From a virus, in the IMG/VR virus record IMGVR_UViG_3300041955_000322, positions 1-61,440 of that record: DNA of 61,440 nucleotides; one strand, given 5' to 3'. How positions within the stretch are numbered: the first letter of the stretch is position 1; each line of letters opens with the position of its first letter. Below are positions 14,323-22,229 of the stretch, piece after piece. Made by a program: the position numbers and the translations under genes. The notes below the pieces were generated by a model. It was not told the origin of the DNA. It saw only the letters and a list, made by a program, of their open reading frames with translations, and did not search any database.

Positions 14323-14738
14323 CCCTCATCTTCTTGCCGGTGAGAGAAAATCCAATCGTCGGCCTGGCGCGCCAGCGCCTCGAACGCGCGCTTGCGAAAG
14401 TTGAGAACTATGCGCGCCAAATGCTTGACGACTGTGAGGATTTCCCGCGGCACAATCCGAAGATGATGGTTGCGCAGACGCTGATCGCGGGGCTCGAAGT
14501 CGCCGGCAGCATCGCCATGACGGCGGCGCTGGCCAACAAAATCCACCCCAACTCGACGCTGTTCCGGCGCGCGATACGGCACGCCCTGGTGCCAGAGGCC
14601 GATCCGCGGCAGCCGTTGGAGGGCGAGCCGGCGCCGTGTCCCATCTGCGGAGCAGAGCGTTGTGACCACAGCCCGTCGGAGAAGCACCACGCCGCCGTGG
14701 ACCTGGAGCCGAGCGATCCGTTTGGGTTTCCGTCGTGA
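14319..14738 (+). CDS. Hypothetical protein with C-terminal zinc-like motif
   Basis: A 139-aa protein, helical over residues 15-75 (RQRLERALAKVENYARQMLD, MVAQTLIAGLEVAGSIAMTA), ending with CPICGAERCDH, a likely zinc site. Coupled to the replication gene by ATGA. Unknown; position suggests a replication accessory role. Confidence 0.65.
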   Translation: MTLIFLPVRENPIVGLARQRLERALAKVENYARQMLDDCEDFPRHNPKMMVAQTLIAGLEVAGSIAMTAALANKIHPNSTLFRRAIRHALVPEADPRQPLEGEPAPCPICGAERCDHSPSEKHHAAVDLEPSDPFGFPS

Positions 14739-15112
14739 GGCGGCCAATGACCAAGCTGGAGAGCCAGCTCATCGTCATCGTTGCCGTATTGGTGGGCTTG
14801 CTCGTGCTCGTGGCGACCTGCGGCCGCGCCCACGCGGAGACGTGCATCGCAAGCTGGTACGGGCGCGAGAGCGGGCCCAGGACCGCCAGCGGCGAGCGGT
14901 TTGGGGCCGGGCTCACCGCGGCGCACCGAACGCACCGATTCGGCACCTACGTCCGCGTGACCAACCGGCACAACGGCCGCTCCGTTGAGGTCCGGATCAA
15001 CGATCGCGGGCCATGGGTGCGCGGCCGCTGCATCGATCTCTCGCCGGCTGCGGCTCGAGCTATCGGGCTTGGTGGCACGGCACCGGTCACCGTCGACGTG
15101 GTGCGACCATGA
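14735..15112 (+). CDS. RlpA-like secreted protein
   Basis: A 125-aa protein with an N-terminal membrane or signal segment (LIVIVAVLVGLLVLVATCG) and a double-psi beta-barrel of RlpA type: ASWYGRESGPRTASGERFG, the histidine-bearing AAHRTHRFGTYVRVTN and the catalytic-region RINDRGPWVRGRCIDLSPAA. RlpA proteins are peptidoglycan lytic transglycosylases. It lies in an early gene cluster rather than with lysis genes, so it may change the envelope in the lysogen or aid entry. GTG 14735 overlaps the upstream stop; ATG 14747 is an alternative. Confidence 0.8.
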   Translation: MRRPMTKLESQLIVIVAVLVGLLVLVATCGRAHAETCIASWYGRESGPRTASGERFGAGLTAAHRTHRFGTYVRVTNRHNGRSVEVRINDRGPWVRGRCIDLSPAAARAIGLGGTAPVTVDVVRP

Positions 15113-15324
15113 GCGATGAGATCCCGCGGAAGCGCCACCGCGTCTACAAGTACAAGGCGATCAGCCGGCCGGGCGGAGCCGATCGGCCTAAGAGCTCAGT
15201 GACATCGGCGCAAATTCCGGTGGAGGTCCTGGCCGATCGCGATCGGCGGATGGAAGCATTGGAGCAGCGGGATCTGACCGGCAAACTCCTTGGCGATCCG
15301 GAGCCGGGGCGGCGGCGATGGTGA
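15109..15324 (+). CDS. Hypothetical basic protein
   Basis: A 71-aa charged protein (MSDEIPRKRHRVYKYKAISR ... IPVEVLADRDRRMEALEQRD, then LTGKLLGDPEPGRRRW). The end resembles short phage proteins that carry DNA-binding ribbons. It overlaps the RlpA-like stop by ATGA. Confidence 0.55.
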   Translation: MSDEIPRKRHRVYKYKAISRPGGADRPKSSVTSAQIPVEVLADRDRRMEALEQRDLTGKLLGDPEPGRRRW

Positions 15325-15380
15325 GAGTGGTGAATTGTCAAGGTGCCGGAAGCAGATAGCCGGCTAGGTGCGCGTGACAA

Positions 15381-15554
15381 ATGACGCGAGTTTCACGACG
15401 CTGGACAAAGAAACTCGAGGCCGAATTTGCTGCGTGGCAGGCCCAAAGGAAGCGCCAGCGCCCGCTTCGCATCTCTAGTGAGGCATCGCGCAAGGGGTGG
15501 AGATCCCGCAAGCGCATGAAAGCCGCGAGATTCCATATCAGCCGCACCCCCTAA
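15381..15554 (+). CDS. Small very basic protein
   Basis: A 57-aa protein with many K and R (MTRVSRRWTKKLEAEFAAWQ, AQRKRQRPLRI). It starts at ATG 15381 without a strong ribosome site and ends just before the operator-promoter at 15581. A nucleic-acid-binding role is possible from charge alone. Confidence 0.5.
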   Translation: MTRVSRRWTKKLEAEFAAWQAQRKRQRPLRISSEASRKGWRSRKRMKAARFHISRTP

Positions 15555-15580
15555 GCTGTTGAAAATTATTCTTTCTTTCA

Positions 15581-15606
15581 TACACGGCGACTGTATAATC
15601 ACAGTC
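15581..15606 (+). promoter_or_regulatory. Promoter -10 with overlapping operator
   Basis: A perfect -10 (TATAAT, 15594-15599) is overlapped by the operator palindrome TACAC-GGCGA-CTGTA (15581-15595) and by a second inverted repeat GACTGT-ATAATC-ACAGTC (15589-15606). The -35 is weak (near 15571-15576), which suggests an activator or tight repression. It drives the gene at 15630. Confidence 0.65.
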
Positions 15607-15629
15607 TGCGCCGCCCACGGGGAAACGCC

Positions 15630-15824
15630 ATGGCAGGGCCGCCGCCCGCCACAGCCGCGCTCGACGTGCTTGGTCTAAAACATGGCGACCAGGCGCTCCT
15701 GGAGGTCGAGATTTTCGATCACCCGACGCGCGATTGGACCAACGTGCGGATCGTGGGCCCAGGGCTCATTCAGAGATTTTGGGTGCCGACGGCGCTGCTC
15801 CGCAGGCGAGGCAGCGATTTGTAA
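15630..15824 (+). CDS. Small hypothetical protein
   Basis: A 64-aa protein with beta-strand character (DVLGLKHGDQALLEVEIFDH, TNVRIVGPGLIQRFWVP). ATG 15630 has a GGGGA ribosome site. First gene after an operator-covered promoter. Not recognised. Confidence 0.6.
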   Translation: MAGPPPATAALDVLGLKHGDQALLEVEIFDHPTRDWTNVRIVGPGLIQRFWVPTALLRRRGSDL

Positions 15825-15948
15825 CTCTCCGGTGTCCAGCGCTCGCCGCGCGGCGCGCCGGAAAGTGAGCCGGCGGGCGGTTGCGTACCATGCCGCCCTG
15901 CCGGTGGCACCGCGCTCTTAACCTATCCGCAAAGCCTCCGGGTCCAAC

Positions 15949-15965
15949 GTACACGCGCAATGTAC
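15949..15965. promoter_or_regulatory. Operator palindrome GTACA-N7-TGTAC
   Basis: GTACA (15949-15953) and TGTAC (15961-15965) with seven bases between. It abuts the GTG start at 15967, so a bound protein could block both transcription and access to the start. Confidence 0.6.
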
Positions 15966-15966
15966 G

Positions 15967-16740
15967 GTGGGGGTGCTGGTGGGTCATCGGGGGCGGCCGC
16001 CGAAGGCTGGAGATCGCTACCCGGGCGGCCAGCTCAAGCCCGACACCCGAGAACCGCTCGCACCGGCGCTGCTGCGTCGCATCTTCCGCGCTGCCGAAGA
16101 AGGGTACGCCGACGCGCGGCTCGCCTCCCAGGTGGGGCGATTGCTTTATCATCGTGAGCTCACCAGCGGGGAAGCTGGCACCGCTTTTCACATCGCCGAG
16201 ATCTACGGGCGTTTCGAGGCGCAGCACGGCACCAGGCGCACGACGCGATCGCCGTCGTACGAGACCGGATTCAGTAGTGCCGGCCGCGCCACCGCGCTCT
16301 TAACCTCCGAGGATATCGAGCGCATCCAGGCGATCGAGGCGGCCTGGCGCGCGCTGCAGGACGAGCTCAAGGAATATCCGCGGTGGGTGCGCGGCGCGAT
16401 CGAGACGCTGTGCGTCGACGACGGGGCGATCAGCTCGCTCTATCTCGGCGACGTCAGAAGGGTGCTCGCCAAGCTGGCGATGTTCTTCCGCTCGCGCCGT
16501 TCGAAAAAATCACGGCGCCGGCGCGTGTCTCTCATGGTTGTCGGGCCGGAACATCGAGCTGCGCCAGTTCCGCCAGCGGAGCCAGCGCGCCGCGTCGATC
16601 GAGACAAAGAGGCGTGGCTGGCAGTGCAACGCAAGCTGCGTCCGGACCTTGAAGACCGCCAATTAGCGGAAGCCTACGAGATATTCGTCGCGCTCAAAGC
16701 GCGTGCGCAGTTCAACGACAGCAAACAAACTCATTGTTAA
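15967..16740 (+). CDS. Hypothetical protein, possible late regulator
   Basis: A 257-aa protein. The N-terminus is basic and loop-like (VGHRGRPPKAGDRYPGGQLK), followed by helical regions (ALLRRIFRAAEEGYADARLA, HIAEIYGRFEAQHG) and a second helical part (RIQAIEAAWRALQDELKEYP, RWVRGAIETLCVDDG). The C-terminal 70 residues are charged. The place, after the switch region and before the packaging genes, is where antiterminator-like late regulators lie, but I recognise no domain. The start is uncertain among several GTG codons (15967-15981). Confidence 0.55.
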   Translation: MGVLVGHRGRPPKAGDRYPGGQLKPDTREPLAPALLRRIFRAAEEGYADARLASQVGRLLYHRELTSGEAGTAFHIAEIYGRFEAQHGTRRTTRSPSYETGFSSAGRATALLTSEDIERIQAIEAAWRALQDELKEYPRWVRGAIETLCVDDGAISSLYLGDVRRVLAKLAMFFRSRRSKKSRRRRVSLMVVGPEHRAAPVPPAEPARRVDRDKEAWLAVQRKLRPDLEDRQLAEAYEIFVALKARAQFNDSKQTHC

Positions 16741-17060
16741 GCACGTCGCGTCATCTGGTATTGCTTTCTTTACGGATCGGGCGCTAAGGAAATTCACTCT
16801 CCCAAAAATCTGCTCTGATCCGCCGCGCAACCCTCCCCCCCCCTGCGTGGCCGATCCCCCGCGGCGGCGCGCAAGTCGAGCGCGTCTTATCGGCGTGGAA
16901 ACGGCGCCGACCGAACGGGCGCATTGTGCTCGCTGATGCAATTGCGCTCGCTGACCGGGATAGCGACCGGCCCGCGGGGCTTTTCCGTTGAGTCCTCGTT
17001 AAGAATTCAGGCGCAAAGCGTGAGCGTACAGTTCGGATGTACGACACGGAGAGGGGACCA
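16741..17060. other. Intergenic region with hairpin and operator
   Basis: No convincing gene in 320 bases. It holds a run of nine C (16835-16843), a palindromic GCCCGCGGGGC followed by TTTT around 16972-16984 that could terminate the upstream transcript, and the operator at 17026-17042. Confidence 0.5.
17026..17042. promoter_or_regulatory. Operator palindrome GTACA-N7-TGTAC
   Basis: GTACAGTTCGGATGTAC. All but one base is identical to the site at 19706-19722. It lies 18 bases before the ATG at 17061 and just before its GAGAGGGG ribosome binding site. Confidence 0.7.
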
Positions 17061-17384
17061 ATGGGCCAAATTCATCAAGACTCGCCGTCGGGGGTAGCAA
17101 ACCGGATACCGCAAACGCAACAGCCTTCACCGACAGTGCTGCAAGAGCTGGTGAGCAAGCTCTATACTTTGACCGAGGACTACAACAACAATGCGGCACG
17201 CCTCTGTCGCGTGCTCGATCGTTTGCGCGGAACGACCTCGGCGGCAGTGAACGGACAGGGCGGAAAGCCTCAAGAAGTTCCGAATGGTCTTCTGGCGGAT
17301 TGCGAGATAGCGATCGTGCGACTCGCGGAGATCATGCAGACGCAGCGGTCAATGCTCAACGAGTGGCGCTCGTTGATTTCGTGA
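17061..17384 (+). CDS. Hypothetical helical protein
   Basis: A 107-aa protein, mainly helical (TVLQELVSKLYTLTEDYNNN, ARLCRVLDRLRG, LADCEIAIVRLAEIMQTQ). ATG 17061 has a strong GAGAGGGG ribosome site; an upstream ATG at 17037 lies inside the operator and is rejected. Unknown function, under operator control. Confidence 0.65.
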   Translation: MGQIHQDSPSGVANRIPQTQQPSPTVLQELVSKLYTLTEDYNNNAARLCRVLDRLRGTTSAAVNGQGGKPQEVPNGLLADCEIAIVRLAEIMQTQRSMLNEWRSLIS

Positions 17385-17400
17385 GGGCGCTCGTCTGACC

Positions 17401-17862
17401 ATGAGCGGCCGCACGCTGCATCTTCGCGACGGCGAGCTGATAACAAACCGCAAGACGGATAGGCGGCAATCACCGCGGCGTCCGTTACTGGTGCGCCTGC
17501 ACGAAATCAACGAGCGCCAGGCGCGGCGCAATCCGTCGCCCTGGAAGTTCGACGTCCGTCTCGGTTTCCTGCTGCCGAAGATGCTGCAGCCCTTCGTCGC
17601 CTCCGGTCCACACGGCAACGGTGTCACTGTGCACCGCGGCTTTGTGCAGATCCGGCACGGCTCGACGGAGGAATGCCTTTTGAGCGCCGCCGAGTTCTTT
17701 GCCGTCGTGGCGCGCGGCCGTTCGGCGTTCGTCGTCATGGCCTCGATCGTGTCGCCTACGCATCCCGATCGGCCAGGCTGCGGGCGATGGTTGTCGGTGG
17801 TCAACGGCGCGATGGTTGTCTGCAGCGGACAAGTCGAGCCGCGCATCTATGAGGGCGCCTGA
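17401..17862 (+). CDS. Hypothetical protein
   Basis: A 153-aa protein rich in short strands (VRLGFLLPKMLQPFVASGPH, GVTVHRGFVQIRHGSTEECL, SAFVVMASIVSPTHP). No known motif. It starts 16 bases after the previous stop and its end overlaps the next micropeptide by one base (TGATG). Confidence 0.6.
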   Translation: MSGRTLHLRDGELITNRKTDRRQSPRRPLLVRLHEINERQARRNPSPWKFDVRLGFLLPKMLQPFVASGPHGNGVTVHRGFVQIRHGSTEECLLSAAEFFAVVARGRSAFVVMASIVSPTHPDRPGCGRWLSVVNGAMVVCSGQVEPRIYEGA

Positions 17863-17942
17863 TGCCGATCCTGCTTTTCATATGGTGGTACGTGGTGGTC
17901 GAAGCGGCGTTCAAAGCGGCCTGCGAGGGCCGTTGGCTATGA
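17862..17942 (+). CDS. Membrane micropeptide
   Basis: A 26-aa peptide with one aromatic hydrophobic span (ILLFIWWYVVVEAAF). It is coupled at both ends (TGATG upstream, ATGA downstream), which supports real translation. Confidence 0.5.
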   Translation: MPILLFIWWYVVVEAAFKAACEGRWL

Positions 17943-18133
17943 GCGTCGCCGCTACGCGCCTGCGCCCGATGACGACGATCGAGATTTACGACACGCTCGG
18001 CGACATTGCGCAGCGTCTTGGCTGGTTGAAGCCGGAAAGCCGCAATCCCGAGAAGTATCACGAGGACAAGTCCGAGCTGCTGCGCGACATCGGCAGATTG
18101 CGCGAGAACGTGAGATTGGGGACGAGATCATGA
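17939..18133 (+). CDS. Small hypothetical protein
   Basis: A 64-aa protein (TTIEIYDTLGDIAQRLGWLK, HEDKSELLRDIGRLRENVRL), helical and charged. Overlaps by ATGA at both ends. Not recognised. Confidence 0.55.
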   Translation: MSVAATRLRPMTTIEIYDTLGDIAQRLGWLKPESRNPEKYHEDKSELLRDIGRLRENVRLGTRS

Positions 18134-18312
18134 GCGCCTGGTATGTCGTTGGCGTTCTCTACGTCCTTGGGGTGATCGCCATCGGCGCAACAGTTGAGTG
18201 TTATGCGCCGCGGCCGTTGAAACTGCAGGACAAGCTGAGCGTGCCGTTTTGGCCTGTGGCGGTGATCCTTGGGATTGTCCTTATCGGGCTTGATGTTCTG
18301 AGGGCAAGATAA
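18130..18312 (+). CDS. Two-span membrane protein
   Basis: A 60-aa protein with two hydrophobic spans (WYVVGVLYVLGVIAIGATV and WPVAVILGIVLIGLDVL) joined by a short polar loop. In size it could pass for a holin, but it lies in the early gene cluster, far from the lysis genes. Coupled to the previous gene by ATGA. Confidence 0.6.
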   Translation: MSAWYVVGVLYVLGVIAIGATVECYAPRPLKLQDKLSVPFWPVAVILGIVLIGLDVLRAR

Positions 18313-18313
18313 G

Positions 18314-18589
18314 ATGGCGCGCGCGGCATCGAGCTATAGAGCGGCCAGGCGCAACGAGTGTCTGCGCGGTGAGACGCGGGGGATATGGGGCTCGCCGAGG
18401 TTCTATCACCCGGAGTTTGAGCCGAAGCGCGGGCGGATCACGGTGCTGTGGCGGCGGCCGAGCAAATATCATCCGCTGGCAGACGCTCGAGCGTATCTGC
18501 GTTCGGTCAAGGAAGCGATCGCCGTGCGGCGCATCGGAAAATCGATGGTCCCGCAGATTTTTCGGCGAGGATCGGCGAGAGCGGTCTAA
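18314..18589 (+). CDS. Small basic hypothetical protein
   Basis: A 91-aa basic protein (SYRAARRNECLRGETRG, RGRITVLWRRPSKYHPLADA, LRSVKEAIAVRRIGKSMVPQ). It begins one base after the previous stop. Not recognised. Confidence 0.55.
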   Translation: MARAASSYRAARRNECLRGETRGIWGSPRFYHPEFEPKRGRITVLWRRPSKYHPLADARAYLRSVKEAIAVRRIGKSMVPQIFRRGSARAV

Positions 18590-18662
18590 ACCGCATGGAA
18601 TGGGCGTTTTCGCTGTTTGTTCGCGTCCGCGGCCGTAAATCGACCTCGTAGGAAGGTCCGTG

Positions 18663-18734
18663 GTGCGTTATTTGGAAGCGCCCGCTATGTCGGTATGGGC
18701 TAAAATCCGCATCGATCATGTTGAGCAAAGATAA
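18663..18734 (+). CDS. 23-aa ORF overlapping the next start
   Basis: GTG 18663 follows AGGAAGG by about seven bases and reads 23 residues (MRYLEAPAMSVWAKIRIDHV at first) to a TAA at 18732 that lies 15 bases inside the next gene. Because of this overlap it may act as a leader that feeds ribosomes to ATG 18718, which lacks its own clear site. Confidence 0.35.
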   Translation: MRYLEAPAMSVWAKIRIDHVEQR

Positions 18735-19080
18735 GGTCGAAAGTCTCGCGCAGGCGTTCCGCTACGGCGCCAATATCGCCGAAGCGTCGCGCAGCGTCGG
18801 CTGTTGCCGAGAGACTGTCGTCCGCTACTTTGCATGGTTCGGTGCGCAGGGTGTTGCGCGTGGATATCGCAGCAGGTTCGGGGTGCAAGTGCGAGGACAT
18901 CGCGCGTTGCCTTTGCCTCGACCGTATGGTTGGCCGGTGCGGTATGTCGGCCCGGTAGTGATCGGCAAAGCGACCACGCCGGCGACAACGCCGCAAGGAC
19001 CGGAGTGGATCGGGAAGACGATCACGGACAGCGCCGGCCGCCGCGTGCTGGTGCATCATGACCCCCGATTTCGAACCTGA
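18718..19080 (+). CDS. Helix-turn-helix protein
   Basis: A 120-aa protein. The N-terminal 40 residues are a resolvase/Hin-type helix-turn-helix (KVESLAQAFRYGANIAEASR, VGCCRETVVRYFAWFGAQ). The C-terminal part is proline-rich. It may regulate transcription or help recognise DNA in packaging. Its end overlaps the next small gene. Confidence 0.65.
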   Translation: MLSKDKVESLAQAFRYGANIAEASRSVGCCRETVVRYFAWFGAQGVARGYRSRFGVQVRGHRALPLPRPYGWPVRYVGPVVIGKATTPATTPQGPEWIGKTITDSAGRRVLVHHDPRFRT

Positions 19081-19168
19081 TCCCGGCGGCGACGAGTACG
19101 ACGAGGACACCGCGCTGGACGATCCGTGTGGTGAGCCGGAAGATATCGAAGTCGAGGACGACGAATGA
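19058..19168 (+). CDS. Acidic micropeptide
   Basis: A 36-aa peptide that is almost half D and E (DPGGDEYDEDTALDDP, EPEDIEVEDDE). It overlaps the preceding HTH gene by 23 bases. DNA mimicry is a thought that comes from charge alone. Confidence 0.45.
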   Translation: MTPDFEPDPGGDEYDEDTALDDPCGEPEDIEVEDDE

Positions 19169-19221
19169 AAGCGGCCGTTTCCTCGTCCGCGGCTTGATTG
19201 TTTTTCAAACGGAAATCGAAA

Positions 19222-19686
19222 ATGCCGAGTGGTGGTCCAGGGCGCGGCCAGGGGCGCAAGCCCGGTTCGACGAACGCGAACCAAAGCCACACGCGCGAGA
19301 TCATCGAGCAGGCGGCCAAGGATGGCGTGCTGCCGCTCAAGATCATGTTCGACGGCCTGCGGCTCTACGCTCGGGACCTGGATGCCCTGATCGGCCTGCT
19401 GGTGACGCAAGGCGCGCCACCGCGGCCTGGCGAGAAGGCCGAAGACGACAGTCCGCACGCGGACGTTATCGATGCGCTGAAGCAGGCGCTCGGCATCCGC
19501 AAGCGGATGGAGGACCTGGCGGCGATCGCTGCGCCGTACTGCCATCCGCGCCAGGGCCTGGCGAACGAGGGCGAGCGCGTGGACGACTTCGTACCGCTCG
19601 CCGATCGGCTCGCTGCCTACCAGCGCCGCGACGCGATCGCAGCCGGCGGTGCGCAGGTGGTCGAGTTCAAGCCCGGTGGAAAGTGA
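19222..19686 (+). CDS. Probable terminase small subunit
   Basis: A 154-aa protein. The N-terminus (GPGRGQGRKPGSTNANQSHT) is the basic arm seen in many small terminases and related DNA-binding packaging proteins. A helical body follows (ALKQALGIRKRMEDLAAIAA, and the C-terminal AYQRRDAIAAG). It lies about 0.9 kb before the large subunit, with three small genes between. The function is inferred from position and the start motif. ATG 19222 is chosen over an upstream TTG. Confidence 0.55.
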   Translation: MPSGGPGRGQGRKPGSTNANQSHTREIIEQAAKDGVLPLKIMFDGLRLYARDLDALIGLLVTQGAPPRPGEKAEDDSPHADVIDALKQALGIRKRMEDLAAIAAPYCHPRQGLANEGERVDDFVPLADRLAAYQRRDAIAAGGAQVVEFKPGGK

Positions 19687-19705
19687 CGCCGAGGGATTCA
19701 CAACG

Positions 19706-19722
19706 GTACAGTTCGGGTGTAC
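19706..19722. promoter_or_regulatory. Operator palindrome GTACA-N7-TGTAC
   Basis: GTACAGTTCGGGTGTAC, differing in one spacer-edge base from the site at 17026-17042. It lies 43 bases before the ATG at 19766. Confidence 0.65.
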
Positions 19723-19765
19723 GCCTTGATTTGCGCGAATCACCGCGCAATGGAGGCAAGACACA

Positions 19766-19981
19766 ATGGCTAATCGATATACCGGGGAGCAGATCCCTAA
19801 CTCGACCTGGCGGCGCATGCGCGCGTCACTGAACACGGCGCTGAAGCGCCAATCGGTCTCGCTGACAAAGGCGTGTCTGCAGGAGTTTGACCGGATTAGG
19901 CCGGGCGGGCGCACGACGAGCCAGGCAGCGCGTCGACGCACCAGCCCGCGGCGGACACAGCGTCCGGCCACCGGCCTCTGA
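19766..19981 (+). CDS. Small basic protein behind an operator
   Basis: A 71-aa protein with many R, T and S (STWRRMRASLNTALKRQSVS, then a basic tail). ATG 19766 follows GGAGG-like bases by 14. It is alone between an operator and a terminator, so it is likely a separately controlled unit. Its short helix could bind DNA. Not recognised. Confidence 0.55.
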   Translation: MANRYTGEQIPNSTWRRMRASLNTALKRQSVSLTKACLQEFDRIRPGGRTTSQAARRRTSPRRTQRPATGL

Positions 19982-20016
19982 TCGCCGCCTAGTTCTTCTT
20001 TGCCTTCGTCTGTCTC

Positions 20017-20047
20017 AGCCCCGGCTAATCACCGGGGCTCTTTTTTT
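20017..20047 (+). terminator. Rho-independent terminator
   Basis: Stem AGCCCCGG / CCGGGGCT with loop CTAATCA (20017-20039), then C and seven T (20041-20047). It separates the early and regulatory block from the packaging genes. Confidence 0.9.
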
Positions 20048-20056
20048 GGGTGCGCC

Positions 20057-20263
20057 ATGCCCGTCAAGCGCCGGCCCCGACAGGTACGCCAGCTCGGGCC
20101 GCGCGACTTCACGCAATGGATCATGCCGCCGAGCATGCGCAAGCACCGGATCGCCTGCTGCGACTGCAGCCTCACCCACGATTTCGAATTCCGCGTCGTC
20201 ATCGACGGCAAGGGCAGGGCGCGCGTGCAGTACCGGGCACGGCGCGTCGGGAAAGCCACATGA
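20057..20263 (+). CDS. Small zinc-finger-like protein
   Basis: A 68-aa basic protein with CCDCSLTHDFEFRV in its centre, a compact possible metal site, and a basic C-terminus. It precedes a similar small protein and the large terminase. Similar short genes just upstream of terL are common; role unknown. Confidence 0.6.
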   Translation: MPVKRRPRQVRQLGPRDFTQWIMPPSMRKHRIACCDCSLTHDFEFRVVIDGKGRARVQYRARRVGKAT

Positions 20264-20613
20264 TCGGCCGCACGGCAGAGCTTATCGTCGACAAGCTTTC
20301 GGAATGGCGCGATGAGCGCCGGCGCAAGCGCTACATCGCCGAGCACGAGCAAGCCAAAGCGAAGGCGGACGCCGGCAATCTGACCGACGCCGAGCTGGTG
20401 TATGCCGCCTATGCGCGGTGCCCTTGTGGCGCGGGGATGGCATACCCGAAAGGCATCGGCGGTCATGGCTTTTGGGATTGTTCGGCCATCTTGACCGGCC
20501 GCGCTTACATCAGCGGCGAGGTAAAACACACTGATCGCCTCCCATTCGTCTTTTGGAAGGTGAAGTCCGAGGTTCAACCGAGCGTCAACGGCGCGACGAC
20601 GCGCCCGAAATGA
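20260..20613 (+). CDS. Hypothetical protein with CxCG motif
   Basis: A 117-aa protein. The N-terminus is a charged helix (LIVDKLSEWRDERRRKRYIA, EHEQAKAKADAG) followed by YARCPCGAGMAYPKG and HGFWDCSAIL, a likely zinc-binding fold. Coupled by ATGA to both neighbours, including terL. Confidence 0.65.
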   Translation: MIGRTAELIVDKLSEWRDERRRKRYIAEHEQAKAKADAGNLTDAELVYAAYARCPCGAGMAYPKGIGGHGFWDCSAILTGRAYISGEVKHTDRLPFVFWKVKSEVQPSVNGATTRPK

Positions 20614-22229
20614 GCCTTCCCGCTGCGGTCGCGAGCTACGAGGGCGCCGATGCCCTGATGCGGCGCGACCTGCAGCTCTACTGCGCCAACCTCATCAAGA
20701 TCGGCACCAAGCAGGCCGGCGAACTCGTCCCCTTCGTCTGGAACCCGGCGCAGCTCGAGCTACACCGGCGCCTGGAGCGGCAACGCGACAGCCGCGGCCT
20801 GGTGCGCGCCCTGGTTCTCAAAGCCAGGCGGCTAGGGGTTTCTACGTATGTCGGCGCCAGGTTCTTCCACCGCACGACGCTCTGGCGCGGCCATAAGAGT
20901 TTCATCCTCACCCACGAGGACAGCGCCACGCAAACGCTGTTCGACATGGTGCGGCGGATGCAGGAGAACATGCCGGCGGACTATCGGCACGCGCTCGCTG
21001 CAACGAACGAGAACGAACTCGACTTTGCTCGCATCGAAAGCGGCTACCGCGTCGGCACGGCAAAGAACGTGGCTGGATTGGGACGCGGGAAGACGCTGCA
21101 GCTCTTTCACGGCTCGGAAGCCGCGTTTTGGGCGCAGGCGCAAAAGCATTGGTCCGGCGTGCTGCAGGCGATTTCGCTGGTGCCCGGCACCGAAGTGATC
21201 ATGGAGTCGACCAGCAACGGGCCGTTCGGCGCCTTCTACGATCAGTGGGTGCTCGCCGAAAAGGGCCTCTCGGACTTCATCCCGATCTTCCTGCCGTGGA
21301 TGATCGACGCGGACAATGCGCGCGAAGTCACAGTCGATTTCGAGCCGTCGGCCGCGGAAGAAAAGTACCAGGATCTGCACAAGCTCACCGACGAGCAACT
21401 GTGTTGGGCGCACTACAAGAACATCGAGCTCGGCGGTAATCCCGGACAGATCGGCTCGGAATTCAAGCGGGAATACCCGGCGACCGCGGCCGAGGCCTTC
21501 GAGGCCGGCTCCACCAACAGCCTGATCTCGGATCAGTACATTCTCTCGGCCAGGCGCCACAAAGCCGGCAATCAGCGGATGCTGCCGCGGGTGCTCGGCG
21601 TCGACGTGGCCCGCTCGAACAAGGATGAGCGCGACGAAAAGGGCAAGCTCCTGGTGCGCGATGCCACGCGCCTGGTCGATCGCCAGGGCCGCCGCGGCGG
21701 CATGATCGACGAGGAATACTACACCGACGACGCCACGGTGATTGCGGCCGCGGTGTCGAGGCACCTGCGCGACAACCCCGACATTCGCAAGGCTTTCATC
21801 GACGCCTCGGAGGGCATGGGCGCCGCGGTGGTGAGCATCGTCCGCGGCAACGGCTTCGAGGCCAGGGTCGCCGGCGTCAACTTCGGCGCCGAGGCCCAGG
21901 AGCCCGAGCTCTACAAGAACCGCCGCTGCGAAATTTGGGGGCGGATGCGCGATTGGTTCAAGGACCCCGGCGGCGCGCAGATCCCGGACAGCGACGTCGC
22001 GCAACGTCACTTGACGGCGCCGCGATACAAGCACGACCCGAACAGCCGGCTCGAACTTGAGCCCAAACCGAAGATCAAGGCGCGCGTCGGCTTCTCGCCG
22101 GATTGGGCCGATGCCTTCGCACTCACGTTCTCGGACATCCTGCCGATCGACATCCCCGACGACACCCAGAAGTGGATGAAAGACGAGCTCGGCGATGACG
22201 CCGACGCCGACGACTTCTGGACCTCATAG
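20610..22229 (+). CDS. terL: Terminase large subunit
   Basis: A 539-aa packaging motor ATPase and nuclease. The ATPase half has a variant Walker A (KARRLGVST, residues 71-79), a coupling-type motif MESTSNG (199-205) and an N-terminal entry loop (VPFVWNPAQLELHRR). The RNase H-like nuclease half has the metal-binding aspartates in GVDVARS (D332), FIDASEG (D398) and WADAFAL near the C-terminus. It translocates and cuts concatemeric DNA at the portal. The start is set by the ATGA overlap with the preceding gene. With a P22-like portal and permuted ends, headful packaging is expected. Confidence 0.95.
   Translation: MSLPAAVASYEGADALMRRDLQLYCANLIKIGTKQAGELVPFVWNPAQLELHRRLERQRDSRGLVRALVLKARRLGVSTYVGARFFHRTTLWRGHKSFILTHEDSATQTLFDMVRRMQENMPADYRHALAATNENELDFARIESGYRVGTAKNVAGLGRGKTLQLFHGSEAAFWAQAQKHWSGVLQAISLVPGTEVIMESTSNGPFGAFYDQWVLAEKGLSDFIPIFLPWMIDADNAREVTVDFEPSAAEEKYQDLHKLTDEQLCWAHYKNIELGGNPGQIGSEFKREYPATAAEAFEAGSTNSLISDQYILSARRHKAGNQRMLPRVLGVDVARSNKDERDEKGKLLVRDATRLVDRQGRRGGMIDEEYYTDDATVIAAAVSRHLRDNPDIRKAFIDASEGMGAAVVSIVRGNGFEARVAGVNFGAEAQEPELYKNRRCEIWGRMRDWFKDPGGAQIPDSDVAQRHLTAPRYKHDPNSRLELEPKPKIKARVGFSPDWADAFALTFSDILPIDIPDDTQKWMKDELGDDADADDFWTS

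Noticed and set aside
15559-15564. TTGAAA as the -35 for the TATAAT at 15594
   Set aside because: The spacing is 29 bases, too long for a sigma70 promoter.
16835-16843. Run of nine C as a phase-variation tract
   Set aside because: It lies outside any convincing gene or promoter, so a switch cannot be supported.
18130-18312. Holin
   Set aside because: Two spans fit, but the lysis genes with their own holin-like proteins are at 39154-40895.
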